This document shows positions 1 through 7,508 of a stretch of 11,480 nt of DNA, piece after piece. The stretch spans positions 1 through 11,480 of the forward strand of contig JBKPCR010000219.1 in NCBI GenBank assembly GCA_046727435.1. Direction: 5' to 3'. The DNA comes from CAVPRW01 sp046727435 [NCBI: bacterium]. Its GTDB lineage: Bacteria > Tectomicrobia > Entotheonellia > J063. The notes under the pieces are model-generated. The model searched no databases and was not told where the DNA came from. It was given only the letters and a program-made list of their open reading frames with translations. A program made the position numbers and the translations under genes. Within the stretch, counting starts at the first letter, position 1, and every line of letters begins with the position of its first letter.

Positions 1-49
1 AGGAGCCGATTGTGTTGCATAGCGCTGAAATCAACCCAAGGAGGCTCCC

Positions 50-916
50 GTGGTTTTCGCACAGGCGATATCTTTTGTGCACGCAATTTCGAGGGCCGAC
101 GATCAGAGCATCCAACAGCCGCTGCCATTCATAGATCAGCCTACCGACAAGGCTGTGCCAGCCCGAGCCCGGTCCGTCAAACGTGATGGCAAGAGGTACT
201 TGCAGGATATCCTGTGGCAGGAAAGCCTGCTGGCTGTCCAGGTATCTTTGGGTTGCCAGACAGTCACAGAGCTCATCGCCTGTCTGCAGGAAAAACTCCC
301 ACAGAATTCCGGAGTGACTCGCCGCCGTAATACCAGCATTATCCTTGGGCGCTTTTTCCCGACCGATGACCTTGACCAACTCCCCAGACGAGTCTTTCAG
401 ACCTATGATGACGAGGCGCTCTTGGCCTCCGTCATGCGGGTCCTATTCCTGGAAGCGGAACCTGTTGTCGGAGAGCTAATAGCAGGGCGACTCCATGGGC
501 TTCCGGCTGGATCGATGTTGCCAAGGGATTTTTTTACGCGGTTTACCGAAGAGGTGTTGGGCAAGAAAAAAGCGCATGTATCATATCGATGTTGCACAGC
601 AGCCCGCGTGTTAGGCTGGACCATCGCGGAGAAGAAAAAATCCTATGTGGCCCAGCAAATCCCTGATGAGACGGCTGCCCTCCTGATCTTTCACTCTCGC
701 TATGCGCCGACACCACGTGTGATCGATCTGAAGTTTCTATTCACGGAGCCAACCTGGAAATACCTCGGTTTCAGCCATGAGGATGCCGTCCGCCAGTTCA
801 TGCGCAAGCTTGAAGGGCGCGGGCTCCTGAGCCGCTATGCAACGGTCGATCGTCTCGAGCAGGTGACCACCAAGTATCCCTTGGCGTCCCTACTCCAGCG
901 CAAGGTCCGTGTATGA
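50..916 (+). CDS. BrxA-like protein, first gene of a degraded BREX-like locus
   Basis: This 288-residue protein starts at GTG 50, chosen because AAGGAGG (38-44) lies 5 nt upstream. It has no signal peptide or membrane segment and should be cytoplasmic. An N-terminal tail of ~45 residues is followed by an all-helical region. The basic segment TRRRNTSII (residues ~89-97) precedes a helical block, and FTRFTEEVLGKKK (~162-174) sits mid-protein. The last ~55 residues (from about FTEPTWKYLG) look like a winged helix with a basic recognition part. This layout, the small size and the position at the head of a locus with pglZ and brxL remnants resemble BrxA (DUF1819), a DNA-binding BREX component. The sequence similarity I can see is loose, so the name is an inference. 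BrxA proteins are usually nearer 200 residues. It overlaps the next gene by 4 bp. The frame is intact, unlike the genes downstream. Confidence 0.75.
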   Translation: MVFAQAISFVHAISRADDQSIQQPLPFIDQPTDKAVPARARSVKRDGKRYLQDILWQESLLAVQVSLGCQTVTELIACLQEKLPQNSGVTRRRNTSIILGRFFPTDDLDQLPRRVFQTYDDEALLASVMRVLFLEAEPVVGELIAGRLHGLPAGSMLPRDFFTRFTEEVLGKKKAHVSYRCCTAARVLGWTIAEKKKSYVAQQIPDETAALLIFHSRYAPTPRVIDLKFLFTEPTWKYLGFSHEDAVRQFMRKLEGRGLLSRYATVDRLEQVTTKYPLASLLQRKVRV

Positions 917-1410
917 CCCGAGAAGACCTCATTAGGCTCGCCCGCCGACTGGCGCAAGGGCCGGTGCCGACCCTTGAAAAAAAGGTCTATGGCTATCAGG
1001 GAAACATCGCCCCCCTGCTGGCTGCACTCCCTCTATCGATCACGGTTGTCACCCGTGTGACCGACGCTTGCGACAAACGTCGGTTGCCAGCGCATTCCGA
1101 GGGGATTCCCACCTATCTGCAGGAGCAACTCGCAGCGTTGATCCGAAGCCTCCAAGCGGGCCGTACGACCAGCCTGATCGTCATCCAGGAAGCTACTCTA
1201 CTAGCTCGCTACCATAAAGGGTGGAGCATAGTCTGGGGAAATCCGGTCGTCGACAAAACGGATTATGATCTCCACTTCCGCCTCGTCTATCTCATCGATC
1301 AGGCAAACGTCGAGGACAGCACACTGCATGATGATCGGATCGCGGTGGTCATTCCCGGCCCATGGGAGGACACCGCCCGTGATATCTCGCGTCGTTACCC
1401 CATAGTTTGA
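913..1410 (+). CDS. Hypothetical protein, translationally coupled to the BrxA-like gene
   Basis: I do not recognise this 165-residue protein. Its ATG lies inside the stop of the preceding gene (ATGA, 913-916), so translation is probably coupled and the two products may act together. It looks like a small soluble alpha/beta domain. Hydrophobic strands are visible at LSITVVTRV (~41-49), TSLIVIQEATLL (~86-97), LVYLID (~124-129) and IAVVIPG (~143-149). There is a charged segment DKTDYDLHFR in between. A P-loop is absent, which argues against BrxF, the small ATPase found second in BREX type 3. The protein also lacks the pattern I would expect for BrxB (DUF1788), which holds this place in type 1. 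The final strand plus IPGPW could be a degenerate nucleotide-binding fold, but that is speculative. It is followed by a 78-bp gap before the antitoxin gene. Confidence 0.75.
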   Translation: MTREDLIRLARRLAQGPVPTLEKKVYGYQGNIAPLLAALPLSITVVTRVTDACDKRRLPAHSEGIPTYLQEQLAALIRSLQAGRTTSLIVIQEATLLARYHKGWSIVWGNPVVDKTDYDLHFRLVYLIDQANVEDSTLHDDRIAVVIPGPWEDTARDISRRYPIV

Positions 1411-1488
1411 CGTGTTATTGCGAACAGACCGAACACGCGGAGTTCGAGATTTCAGAGCAGCCTCGTAAGAGGAAATGCGAGGGGTAGG

Positions 1489-1851
1489 ATGGGAAAGCCT
1501 GAACCAATTACCCTGGAAACGGTCTTGGCCTTGGCGAAGCGGCTAAGCGCCGCGGAAAAGCTTCAACTGGTGGAGCGTCTGCTGGAGGAGTTAGAACCGA
1601 TCGTTGAACGGAGGCAGGCGAATAAACGAGGCTCGTCGTCGAACAAGTCGGAGGGGCAGTCGCTGACAGAAGAAGAGAGCGAAGAAGTTAAGCCGAAGCT
1701 CTGGGGGGTAAGTGGAGAGCGACGGCCTACGCGTGTCGTTCAGTTGGAAGCGCTCTGGAAAGACGTCCCCTTTGATGTTAGCGCCGAGGAGATCCGTCAG
1801 GCGCGCCGAGAGTTGTCTGAAGCGCTGGAACGCCGTGCCGAGAGGCACTGA
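1489..1851 (+). CDS. Antitoxin of a PIN-domain toxin-antitoxin pair
   Basis: This 120-residue protein starts at ATG 1489 with GAGGGG (1479-1484) upstream. Residues ~7-37 form an amphipathic helical segment (LALAKRLSAAEKLQLVERLL), the kind seen at the N-terminus of many small antitoxins. The middle is a charged, Ser/Glu/Lys-rich linker. The C-terminus, with ALWKDVPFDVSAEEIRQARR (~88-107), resembles the toxin-binding tail of antitoxins paired with PIN toxins. The stop overlaps the next ATG (TGATG, 1849-1853), the usual coupling of antitoxin to toxin. Upstream, CGAAC/GTTCG (1430-1434, 1442-1446) form a small inverted repeat, and CGAACA occurs twice (1421, 1430); this could be an autoregulatory operator but is weak. 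The antitoxin is complete while its toxin is truncated, so it is now probably an orphan. It could instead be a generic VapB/Phd-like protein. Confidence 0.7.
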   Translation: MGKPEPITLETVLALAKRLSAAEKLQLVERLLEELEPIVERRQANKRGSSSNKSEGQSLTEEESEEVKPKLWGVSGERRPTRVVQLEALWKDVPFDVSAEEIRQARRELSEALERRAERH

Positions 1852-2015
1852 TGTACTACCTAGCGGATACGATGGCGCTTGTGTGGTACCTGCGCGGACG
1901 TCGGAGGTTTGGAAAGCAGGCGAGGGAAATCCTGCGAGAGGCAGACCAAGTTTTTTTAAACAAATCAAGGGCGAAAAAAGCGAGGAAAACGTCGTCGGAA
2001 CGGATATCATTATGA
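1851..2015 (+). pseudogene. Truncated PIN-domain toxin (VapC-like)
   Basis: The reading frame begins MYYLADTMALVWYLRG, a typical PIN-domain start in which Asp6 is the first of the metal-binding acidic residues of these RNases. The next residues, GKQAREILREADQ (~21-33), fit helix 1-2 of the fold. After residue ~33 the sequence stops resembling a PIN protein: it becomes a Lys/Arg/Ser-rich tail and ends at TGA 2013-2015, after 54 residues. VapC toxins are normally ~130 residues with three further acidic residues, all missing here. A run of seven T (1951-1957) lies at the apparent break. From about 1958 another frame carries different protein-like sequence, so the toxin was probably cut by a deletion that joined it to the next gene. 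As it stands it cannot be a working nuclease. Confidence 0.7.
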
Positions 2016-2832
2016 ATCTCCACAAGCGACCACGGAGCCACGTCGCTCTGCAGGCGATACCCGACATGGACGAGACAGTCCTCAGGCTTCTCCGCCACCA
2101 CTTCGAAACCCTGCCCTAGCGCATTCAGCTCAATCTGACTCGCTATGCTGATGCGTTGCGTACTACTGATAGCCTGTACAATGTAGTGCTGCAAGAGCTA
2201 ATAGCGCGTAAGCCGTCGAACCGAGGTACACACTGCCTTACATCGATGAGCTGTGCCGCATCGCCTTCAAAAAGGTGGAAGGGAAGTGGTATCTGCCATC
2301 GGAGGAGATCCGGGGTGACCGACTCAACGTCGATGTCGAAGATGAGCCTTCAGCCATCGAATGGATTCGGAGCCAGCTGGAAAGACGTCCGATGATGCTG
2401 CCTGAGCTAATCCAACCACGGCGCCAAGCTACGCTGCACGTCGGCAATCGCTTGCAGAAGACGCTGACTCAGCTCCTCGAAGAAAACTTCTGGCGCGATG
2501 CCGAGACGAATCGCTGGCGCATGCCAACGGCCGATGAACGCCGCCAGATGGGAGATGAACGTACCCTGCGGATGCGCCGTCATATCCAATGCCTCCGCGA
2601 CGGCAAGCTCGACACCTTCCCCAAGGATGGCGAACTCTTTGAATGGATGCGCTTTGCGTACCAACATCTCACCGATCATCAGGCTGTAGTAGAGATCTAC
2701 CGGCGCCTGAACCCGGCTAATCTCTCCGACGCCGATCGCAAAACGGCCAAGCGGCTCTATGAGTTCTGTGTGACACATCTTCCGGAGACAGACAATGCAG
2801 GCCCAAGCGACCAGCTCCGCCTGTTCCGATAA
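1958..2832 (+). pseudogene. C-terminal remnant of a large defence-locus protein, possibly a DNA methyltransferase
   Basis: Protein-like sequence runs through two frames. In the first frame (~1958-2211), VVGTDIIMNL and RIQLNLTRYADALRTTDSLY are visible, interrupted by TAG at 2117-2119. The second frame (2212-2832) is entered by a frameshift near 2205-2215. It begins with RYTLPYIDELCRIAF, then GKWYLPSEEIRGD, LEENFWRDAETNRWRMPT and a helical tail ending at TAA 2830-2832. The GKWYLP and ENFWRD...RWR pattern recalls the C-terminal region of large methyltransferase-like proteins encoded beside pglZ, but I cannot prove that. No catalytic motif (NPPY/DPPY or FxGxG) remains in the window. Its place just before pglZ is that of pglX in BREX operons. 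The 3' end overlaps the pglZ start by 38 bp, normal operon packing, so this end of the locus keeps its original arrangement. A polypeptide could still be made from GTG 2275 (185 aa). Confidence 0.5.
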
Positions 2833-3913
2833 GCAGGCGCACCTCGCACACCGCCTCCATGAGGCCGTTCCACAAGGGGCAAAGCTGGCCCTCTGCTTCG
2901 ATCCGGAAGGGGATCTGAACGGGCTCGATTACATCATCGACACTGCCGAACGCACATGGCAAATCGTCATATATCGGGAAGACGATCTTGCTCTCCGCCT
3001 GGCGATTCGGACGCTCGAGGCGGATGGATGGACCGCTGACTCTCCGGTCCTGCTGCGAGTTGCCATGCCCGATTTGGTGCCGCTGACGCACCGCATCGAT
3101 CCGTCCTTTCTTGGGGACATCCTGCAGTGGGTTGAGGGTGCACCGATCGATCTACGCACCGACGCGGTCGTGACCTTTCACACCGAGCCGGTCGTCTGGC
3201 CGGAGCATCTCCAGGCCCATGCCGCCCGGATAAGCCGGGATCTCAAGGGCTTCATCGATGGCTACTGGTGGATGCGGAAGGCCATTGGGGCGGAGCGCCC
3301 CTTGGGTCGCCATCACATCGAGTATCTGTACGACATCGAGCATCCGGCCGGTATCATCGTGCCTTACAGCGGCAAAAAAGGAGCGAGCAGTGTGACCGTG
3401 CTCGTCGGACGGGCCTGGTTCACTAGAGAGAAGGGGCGCTATACCCGCTATGCTCATGGCGGCGTTTCTCTCCCGGAAATGGTTGTCCCAGGCGCTGTGC
3501 TGCGCAAGCTTGAAGCGCCGGAGGCGATCCGGCTGGTGATCACCGCGCCTGAGAAATTAAGGGTTCAGGAAGATGATGATGTTGAAGTTCCGATTAGCAT
3601 CCGGAACGGCGGAACCGGCAGGGTGGCTATTCGAGTGACGATCGGGCAAGCCGCCGCGCAGACGGCCGAGCTTAGCCGAGGAGCCGAGCGTAGTTTTACC
3701 GAGCGCCTGAGCGCCGAGCTTGGCCTGAAATTCATTGCTATCCTCATCGAAGCCAAGGGGCCTGATGGCCGCTACGCCGTTGTTAAAGGGGGCGTCGACA
3801 GATCCCTGTCACGGTCAGGGAAAGAACCGATAAGGTCGAGTTCAGCAGAGCCCTCGATGCCTTCAGCGACATCGAATGAGGAATCATCATGGGAGACGCT
3901 GAGTCACAGATGA
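2795..3913 (+). pseudogene. pglZ: PglZ-domain protein with core deleted and 3' frameshift
   Basis: PglZ proteins are BREX components of the alkaline-phosphatase superfamily, usually ~650-900 residues. This frame has 372. The N-terminal part is typical: LALCFDPEGDLNGL (~30-43), then PVVWPEHLQAHAARISRDL. The C-terminal part is also typical: GRAWFTREKGRYTRYAHGGV followed by SLPEMVVPGAVL (~207-240), the PglZ hallmark. The metal-binding core between them, with DALR- and DHGF-type motifs, is absent. N- and C-terminal parts are fused in frame near residue 170 (around 3305). A second lesion lies at 3800-3801. Skipping these two bases restores a frame (3802-3879) reading IPVTVRERTDKVEFSRALDA and ending TGA, right before the next gene's Shine-Dalgarno. 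The present Ser-rich tail after GGVD is therefore out of frame. The start ATG 2795 has GGAG at 2784-2787. Enzyme activity is very unlikely. Confidence 0.8.
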
Positions 3914-4026
3914 AATTGGGCCTGGATGCCTCGGCTGGTGAAGAGGTCAAGCCTACACGGCTTGATGCCAAGATCCTGGCGCATCTGTCCGATCGGGTAA
4001 TCCTCTTCCGCATGAATGGACGCTAG
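3889..4026 (+). pseudogene. brxL: N-terminal stub of a BrxL / Lon-like protease family protein
   Basis: A 45-codon frame starts at ATG 3889, with TGAGGA (3877-3882) as Shine-Dalgarno; the native pglZ stop is part of that motif. The peptide contains TRLDAKILAHLSDRVI (~23-38), which matches the opening of BrxL/Lon-related proteins (roughly LDAKI..HF.G.VVRKDL). After DRVIL the similarity ends and the frame stops at TAG 4024-4026. The full family member is ~670 residues with AAA+ ATPase and Lon-like protease domains, so almost everything is missing. Position directly after pglZ is the canonical place of brxL in BREX types 1 and 4. This supports the reading of the region as a BREX relic. The match is short, so the family call is moderate. 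Confidence 0.55.
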
Positions 4027-4345
4027 CTAATGCCACGGACTAAGCGATCGCTGCCGCGAGCCATCCTTGACATGCTGAGTGGCAAGTCGTAACGATTGTC
4101 ACTGCTTACCAGTCGTGCCCATACCGCGTAAAACCAGTGTCGATCGAGTCGGGCCGCAAGAGACGTGCAAAACGCCTTCGTCTTTGATACACTGCGGCCG
4201 CTCAGACTTCCTGGCGGCGTGAGGTCTTGATCAGTCACAAAGACAGCAGTACCATGCAAATCATTTAGACCTATTGCCGCTACTCAGACAGCTCCCTGAC
4301 CTCACTCAAGACGGACATCACCATTCGGCATGAGGACCTATACGC
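4027..4345 (+). other. Intergenic region between the defence relic and the acyl-CoA synthetase
   Basis: No convincing gene is present on either strand. The region holds GGCCGCA (4152-4158) and its complement TGCGGCC (4193-4199), with AGAGACG/CGTCTTT nested inside, forming a possible weak hairpin. A perfect TTGACA occurs at 4067-4072, but the bases 17-18 nt downstream (TAACGAT) make a poor -10. A better promoter candidate lies at 4227-4255. The left edge, just after the brxL stub, is presumably a deletion endpoint. Confidence 0.5.
4227..4255 (+). promoter_or_regulatory. Candidate sigma70 promoter for the acyl-CoA synthetase operon
   Basis: TTGATC (4227-4232) and TACCAT (4250-4255) are separated by exactly 17 bp. 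Each box matches the consensus at 4 of 6 bases. Transcription would start near 4262 and leave an ~84-nt leader before ATG 4346. This is a pattern match only. Confidence 0.3.
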
Positions 4346-6469
4346 ATGGCCAGTTGGACAGCAGACCAGTTGCAATCGATACATCGTATGCTCAATCCCA
4401 CTTCCATTGCGGTGGTGGGCGCCACACCGCGCCTGCAATACGGCGGACGTTTTCTGCGCGCGGCACTGCAGGCGGGTGACCGTGTTCGGCTCTATCCCGT
4501 GAACCCGCGCTACGACGAGATCATGGGGCTCAAGTCGTACCCGAGTCTGGCAGATGTCCCCGAAAGCCCAGACGTGGTCGGCATCGTCGTGCCTTATCAC
4601 CAGGTGATGCCGACCTTGGAGGAGTGCGCCCGTAAGCAGGCAGGCTCGGCTATCGTCATTTCGGCAGGTTTTGCCGAACGGGGGGACGGTGGCCGGCGCG
4701 ACTTGCAGCGTGAGATCGGTGCTTTCGCCCGTCAATCCGGGGTGCGCATCACCGGGCCGAACTGTCTGGGCGTGGCCAATGTCAAAGCCGGCATCTGGGC
4801 CTGCGCTGGCAGCAGGCTGGTCATGAGCGGTGGCGGCCCCGTCGCTCTCGTCTCCCAGAGTGGCGCCTCGGCGTTTGGGCCCTTTCTCACGCGAGCGGTC
4901 GACCTTGGCATCGGCTACTCCTACATCGTGACCACGGGCAATGAGGCGGACCTAGAGTCCTCGGATTTCATGCGCTACCTGCTCGACGACCCCGACACCC
5001 GGGTCATCGCCTGCTTCATCGAGGGTTTTAAAGATGGTCGCAAATTCATTGAAGTGGCGCGACTGGCTGCGGAACGCGGCAAGCCCATCGTGATGATCAA
5101 GATTGGGCGCTCACCGGCCGGCGCCAAGGCCGCCACCTCGCACACGGCGGCGATGACCGGCACGGATGCGGTGCACGACGCAGTGTTCAAGCAGTATGGG
5201 GTGATCCGGGTCGAAGACTATGACGAGCTCCTGGAGACCTCGCAGTTCCTCGCCTATAGTAGGCCCCTGAGGCAGGAAGGCATCTCCATCGTGTCGCATT
5301 CCGGCGGCATCAGCTCGCTCACGGCGGATAAATGCGGTCAGATGGGGCTGCAGCTGCCTGACCTCACCCCCGCCTCCCGCGACGGTCTGAATGAGGTATT
5401 GAAGGGCTTTGGCTGGGCCGCCAATCCCGCCGATGTCACCACCTATGCCAACAGCGAGTCCTTTCCCCAGATCATGCGCTATATGGTCGAAGGGCCAGAA
5501 GTGGGGATGTTGGCCATCGCCAGCGCTGGTGGGGACAACCAAGCGCAACAGGTGGTTGCCATGCGCGACGCCACGGATAAACCGGTGGCTTTTTTGTGGA
5601 CGGGGAGCCTCACGGCCACCGACGGTCTGAACAAGCTGAAGGAGGCCAAGATCCCCGTCTTCCTGTCGCCTGATCGGCTGGCACGGGGACTGCGGAGTAA
5701 GATCAATGCTCAGCGCTGGCGAGAGCGCCTCCTCAAGGGTGCCGACGAGCCGCTGCAGCCCATGTCGGCGTGGCGCCGCGAGGCGCTACAGGAGCTCAGC
5801 CGCTTGGGTCGGAAGACCTTAACCGAGTACGAGGCGCGACGCTTCCTGGCGCATTGGCAGGTGACGGGGGTCGGGGAGGAGCGCACGACGACTGTCGAGG
5901 CAGCACTGGCTGCGGCGGGGCAGATCGGCTATCCAGTAGTCCTTAAAGTGGAATCGCCGGATATTCCGCATAAAACCGAGGCGGGCGTGGTCCGCTTAGG
6001 GGTGCAGAGCGATGTCGAACTGCGCCAGACCTATGCCGAGATCATGCACAATGCCGAACACCATGCCCCCAATGCTCAGGTGCTCGGGGTCCTGGTCCAG
6101 GAAATGGTCTCCGGGGGCATCGAGACCATCGTCGGACTGTCACAGGATCCTCTGTTCGGACCAGTGCTGCTCTTCGGGATGGGAGGAATATTCACCGAAC
6201 TCTATCAGGATGTGGCGCTGCGTGCCTGCCCAATTAGCCAAAGCGATGCACGCGAGATGCTGCAAGAGGTCAAGGGGGCTCGTCTCCTCGAAGGCTTCAG
6301 GGGACACCCCGCCGCCGATGTGGACGCGTTGGTCCACCTGCTGGTGCGTGTGTCACAGCTCGGGGTGCAGTGCGAAGGCGAGGTTCGCGAGCTGGACCTG
6401 AACCCGCTTCTGGTCCTCCCCCGTGGGCAGGGCCTGAGAGCCGCGGATGCCTTGATTGTCCTGGCCTAA
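4346..6469 (+). CDS. Acyl-CoA synthetase (NDP-forming) / acetate-CoA ligase family
   Basis: This 707-residue cytoplasmic enzyme of the ADP-forming acetyl-CoA synthetase family interconverts an acyl-CoA plus ADP and phosphate with acid, CoA and ATP; the exact acid cannot be read from sequence. Alpha-type half: a CoA-binding Rossmann domain starts at IAVVGATP (21-28) and is followed by GPNCLG (137-142) and VSQSGA (169-174). The ligase-CoA domain has SHTAAMTGTD (265-274), whose His266 should be the phosphorylated histidine. Beta-type half: an ATP-grasp domain from ~490 with LTEYEARRFL, the hallmark SPDIPHKTEAG (537-547, His542), LVQEMVSGG, LFGMGGI and ELDLNPL (682-688). All key residues are present, so it should be active. 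The C-terminal acetyltransferase domain of PatZ is absent. The start ATG 4346 is preceded by TGAGGA (4331-4336). The GTPase gene begins 49 bp downstream on the same strand, probably in the same transcript. Confidence 0.93.
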   Translation: MASWTADQLQSIHRMLNPTSIAVVGATPRLQYGGRFLRAALQAGDRVRLYPVNPRYDEIMGLKSYPSLADVPESPDVVGIVVPYHQVMPTLEECARKQAGSAIVISAGFAERGDGGRRDLQREIGAFARQSGVRITGPNCLGVANVKAGIWACAGSRLVMSGGGPVALVSQSGASAFGPFLTRAVDLGIGYSYIVTTGNEADLESSDFMRYLLDDPDTRVIACFIEGFKDGRKFIEVARLAAERGKPIVMIKIGRSPAGAKAATSHTAAMTGTDAVHDAVFKQYGVIRVEDYDELLETSQFLAYSRPLRQEGISIVSHSGGISSLTADKCGQMGLQLPDLTPASRDGLNEVLKGFGWAANPADVTTYANSESFPQIMRYMVEGPEVGMLAIASAGGDNQAQQVVAMRDATDKPVAFLWTGSLTATDGLNKLKEAKIPVFLSPDRLARGLRSKINAQRWRERLLKGADEPLQPMSAWRREALQELSRLGRKTLTEYEARRFLAHWQVTGVGEERTTTVEAALAAAGQIGYPVVLKVESPDIPHKTEAGVVRLGVQSDVELRQTYAEIMHNAEHHAPNAQVLGVLVQEMVSGGIETIVGLSQDPLFGPVLLFGMGGIFTELYQDVALRACPISQSDAREMLQEVKGARLLEGFRGHPAADVDALVHLLVRVSQLGVQCEGEVRELDLNPLLVLPRGQGLRAADALIVLA

Positions 6470-6518
6470 ACCAACGTGAGGGCACCAGAACGCCCTTGTT
6501 TGCATGGAGGGCTCAACG

Positions 6519-7508
6519 ATGCCGGCCAATCTCACACCGCAATATCTCGACGCCGATAAGCGCTTTCGCCAGGCGAAAAACGCTGCGGAGAAAATCAGCG
6601 CGCTGGAGGACATGCTGGCGCTGATCCCCAAGCACAAGGGGACGGAGAAAATGCAGGCCGACCTCAAACGTCGGCTCTCCAAGGCGCGTGAGGAAGCGCA
6701 AAAGAAAGGCAAGGCGGGTGCCCGAGGCAATACCTACCACGTGCCCCGTGAGGGAGCCGGCCAGGTCGTGCTGGCCGGCCCCCCCAATAGCGGCAAATCA
6801 ACTCTCCTGGCTGTGCTCACTAACGCCATCCCTGACGTTGGGGATTACCCCTTCACCACGCGCAAACCCCTTCCCGGCATGATGGACTTCGAGAACGTCA
6901 AGATCCAACTGGTGGACCTCCCCCCGATCGCCCCGGAGTGGACGGAAGGGTGGGTCTATGCGCTGATTCGGAACGCTGACCTCGTGCTGGGCCTGGTCGA
7001 TCTGGCGAGCGACGATGTGTTCGAACACGTGGAACAGATCAGGAGCCACCTGGCCGCCCATAAGATACGACTGATGCGCCAGGCCAGTGATGACAGCTCT
7101 AATGGGGGAGAGATCACCAAACGGGCGCTGCTGGTGGGCAATAAAGACGATATTGAGGAGGCCAAAGAGCGGGGAGCGTTTCTGGCTGAGCTGTATGCCG
7201 CCGATTTCCCTGTCCTCACCATCTCAGCCGCCTCCGGCAGCAACCTTGAAACCCTACGACGCGCCCTTTACGATGGGCTGGGGGTACTACGAGTCTATAC
7301 CAAGTCACCCGGTAAAAAGCCCGAGCACGACGCCCCATTTGTGCTCAAGCAGGGCTCGACCATTCTGGACGTGGCTGAGGCCGTGCACAAAGATATCGCC
7401 ACGTCGCTCAAATTCGCCAGGGTCTGGGGTGCGGACACATTCGACGGCCAGCGCGTCACCCGCGACTATATGGTCCAGGATGGGGATGTAATCGAGCTTC
7501 ACAGCTGA
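6519..7508 (+). CDS. DRG/Obg-like GTPase with C-terminal TGS domain
   Basis: This 329-residue P-loop GTPase belongs to the Obg/DRG (TRAFAC) group. An N-terminal helical, Lys-rich segment (~1-75) precedes the G domain: G1 GPPNSGKST (87-95), G2 region TTRKP (113-117), G3 DLPP (133-136), G4 NKDD (208-211) and G5 SAASG (236-240). The G3 motif reads DLPP rather than DxxG, as expected where the catalytic glycine is replaced in this group. A TGS domain fills ~258-329, with RVYTKSPGKKP, VWGADTFDGQRV and a final DGDVIELHS. Family members bind ribosomes or RNA and act in translation or stress control; the role here is inferred. ATG 6519 is preferred over the in-frame ATG 6504 because GGAGG (6506-6510) then sits 8 nt upstream as the ribosome-binding site. 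The 3' end is overlapped antisense by the YciI-like frame. Confidence 0.9.
   Translation: MPANLTPQYLDADKRFRQAKNAAEKISALEDMLALIPKHKGTEKMQADLKRRLSKAREEAQKKGKAGARGNTYHVPREGAGQVVLAGPPNSGKSTLLAVLTNAIPDVGDYPFTTRKPLPGMMDFENVKIQLVDLPPIAPEWTEGWVYALIRNADLVLGLVDLASDDVFEHVEQIRSHLAAHKIRLMRQASDDSSNGGEITKRALLVGNKDDIEEAKERGAFLAELYAADFPVLTISAASGSNLETLRRALYDGLGVLRVYTKSPGKKPEHDAPFVLKQGSTILDVAEAVHKDIATSLKFARVWGADTFDGQRVTRDYMVQDGDVIELHS

Noticed and set aside
1591-2194. Minus-strand frames opposite the antitoxin and toxin remnants
   Set aside because: No motif or ribosome-binding site; the plus-strand antitoxin and PIN start explain the region better.
4067-4096. Perfect TTGACA as a promoter -35 box
   Set aside because: No acceptable -10 at 16-18 bp; the 4227-4255 candidate is better placed for the downstream gene.
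4280-4735. Minus-strand frame of 151 codons at the start of the acyl-CoA synthetase gene
   Set aside because: It is antisense to the CoA-binding domain; the sequence shows no family features.
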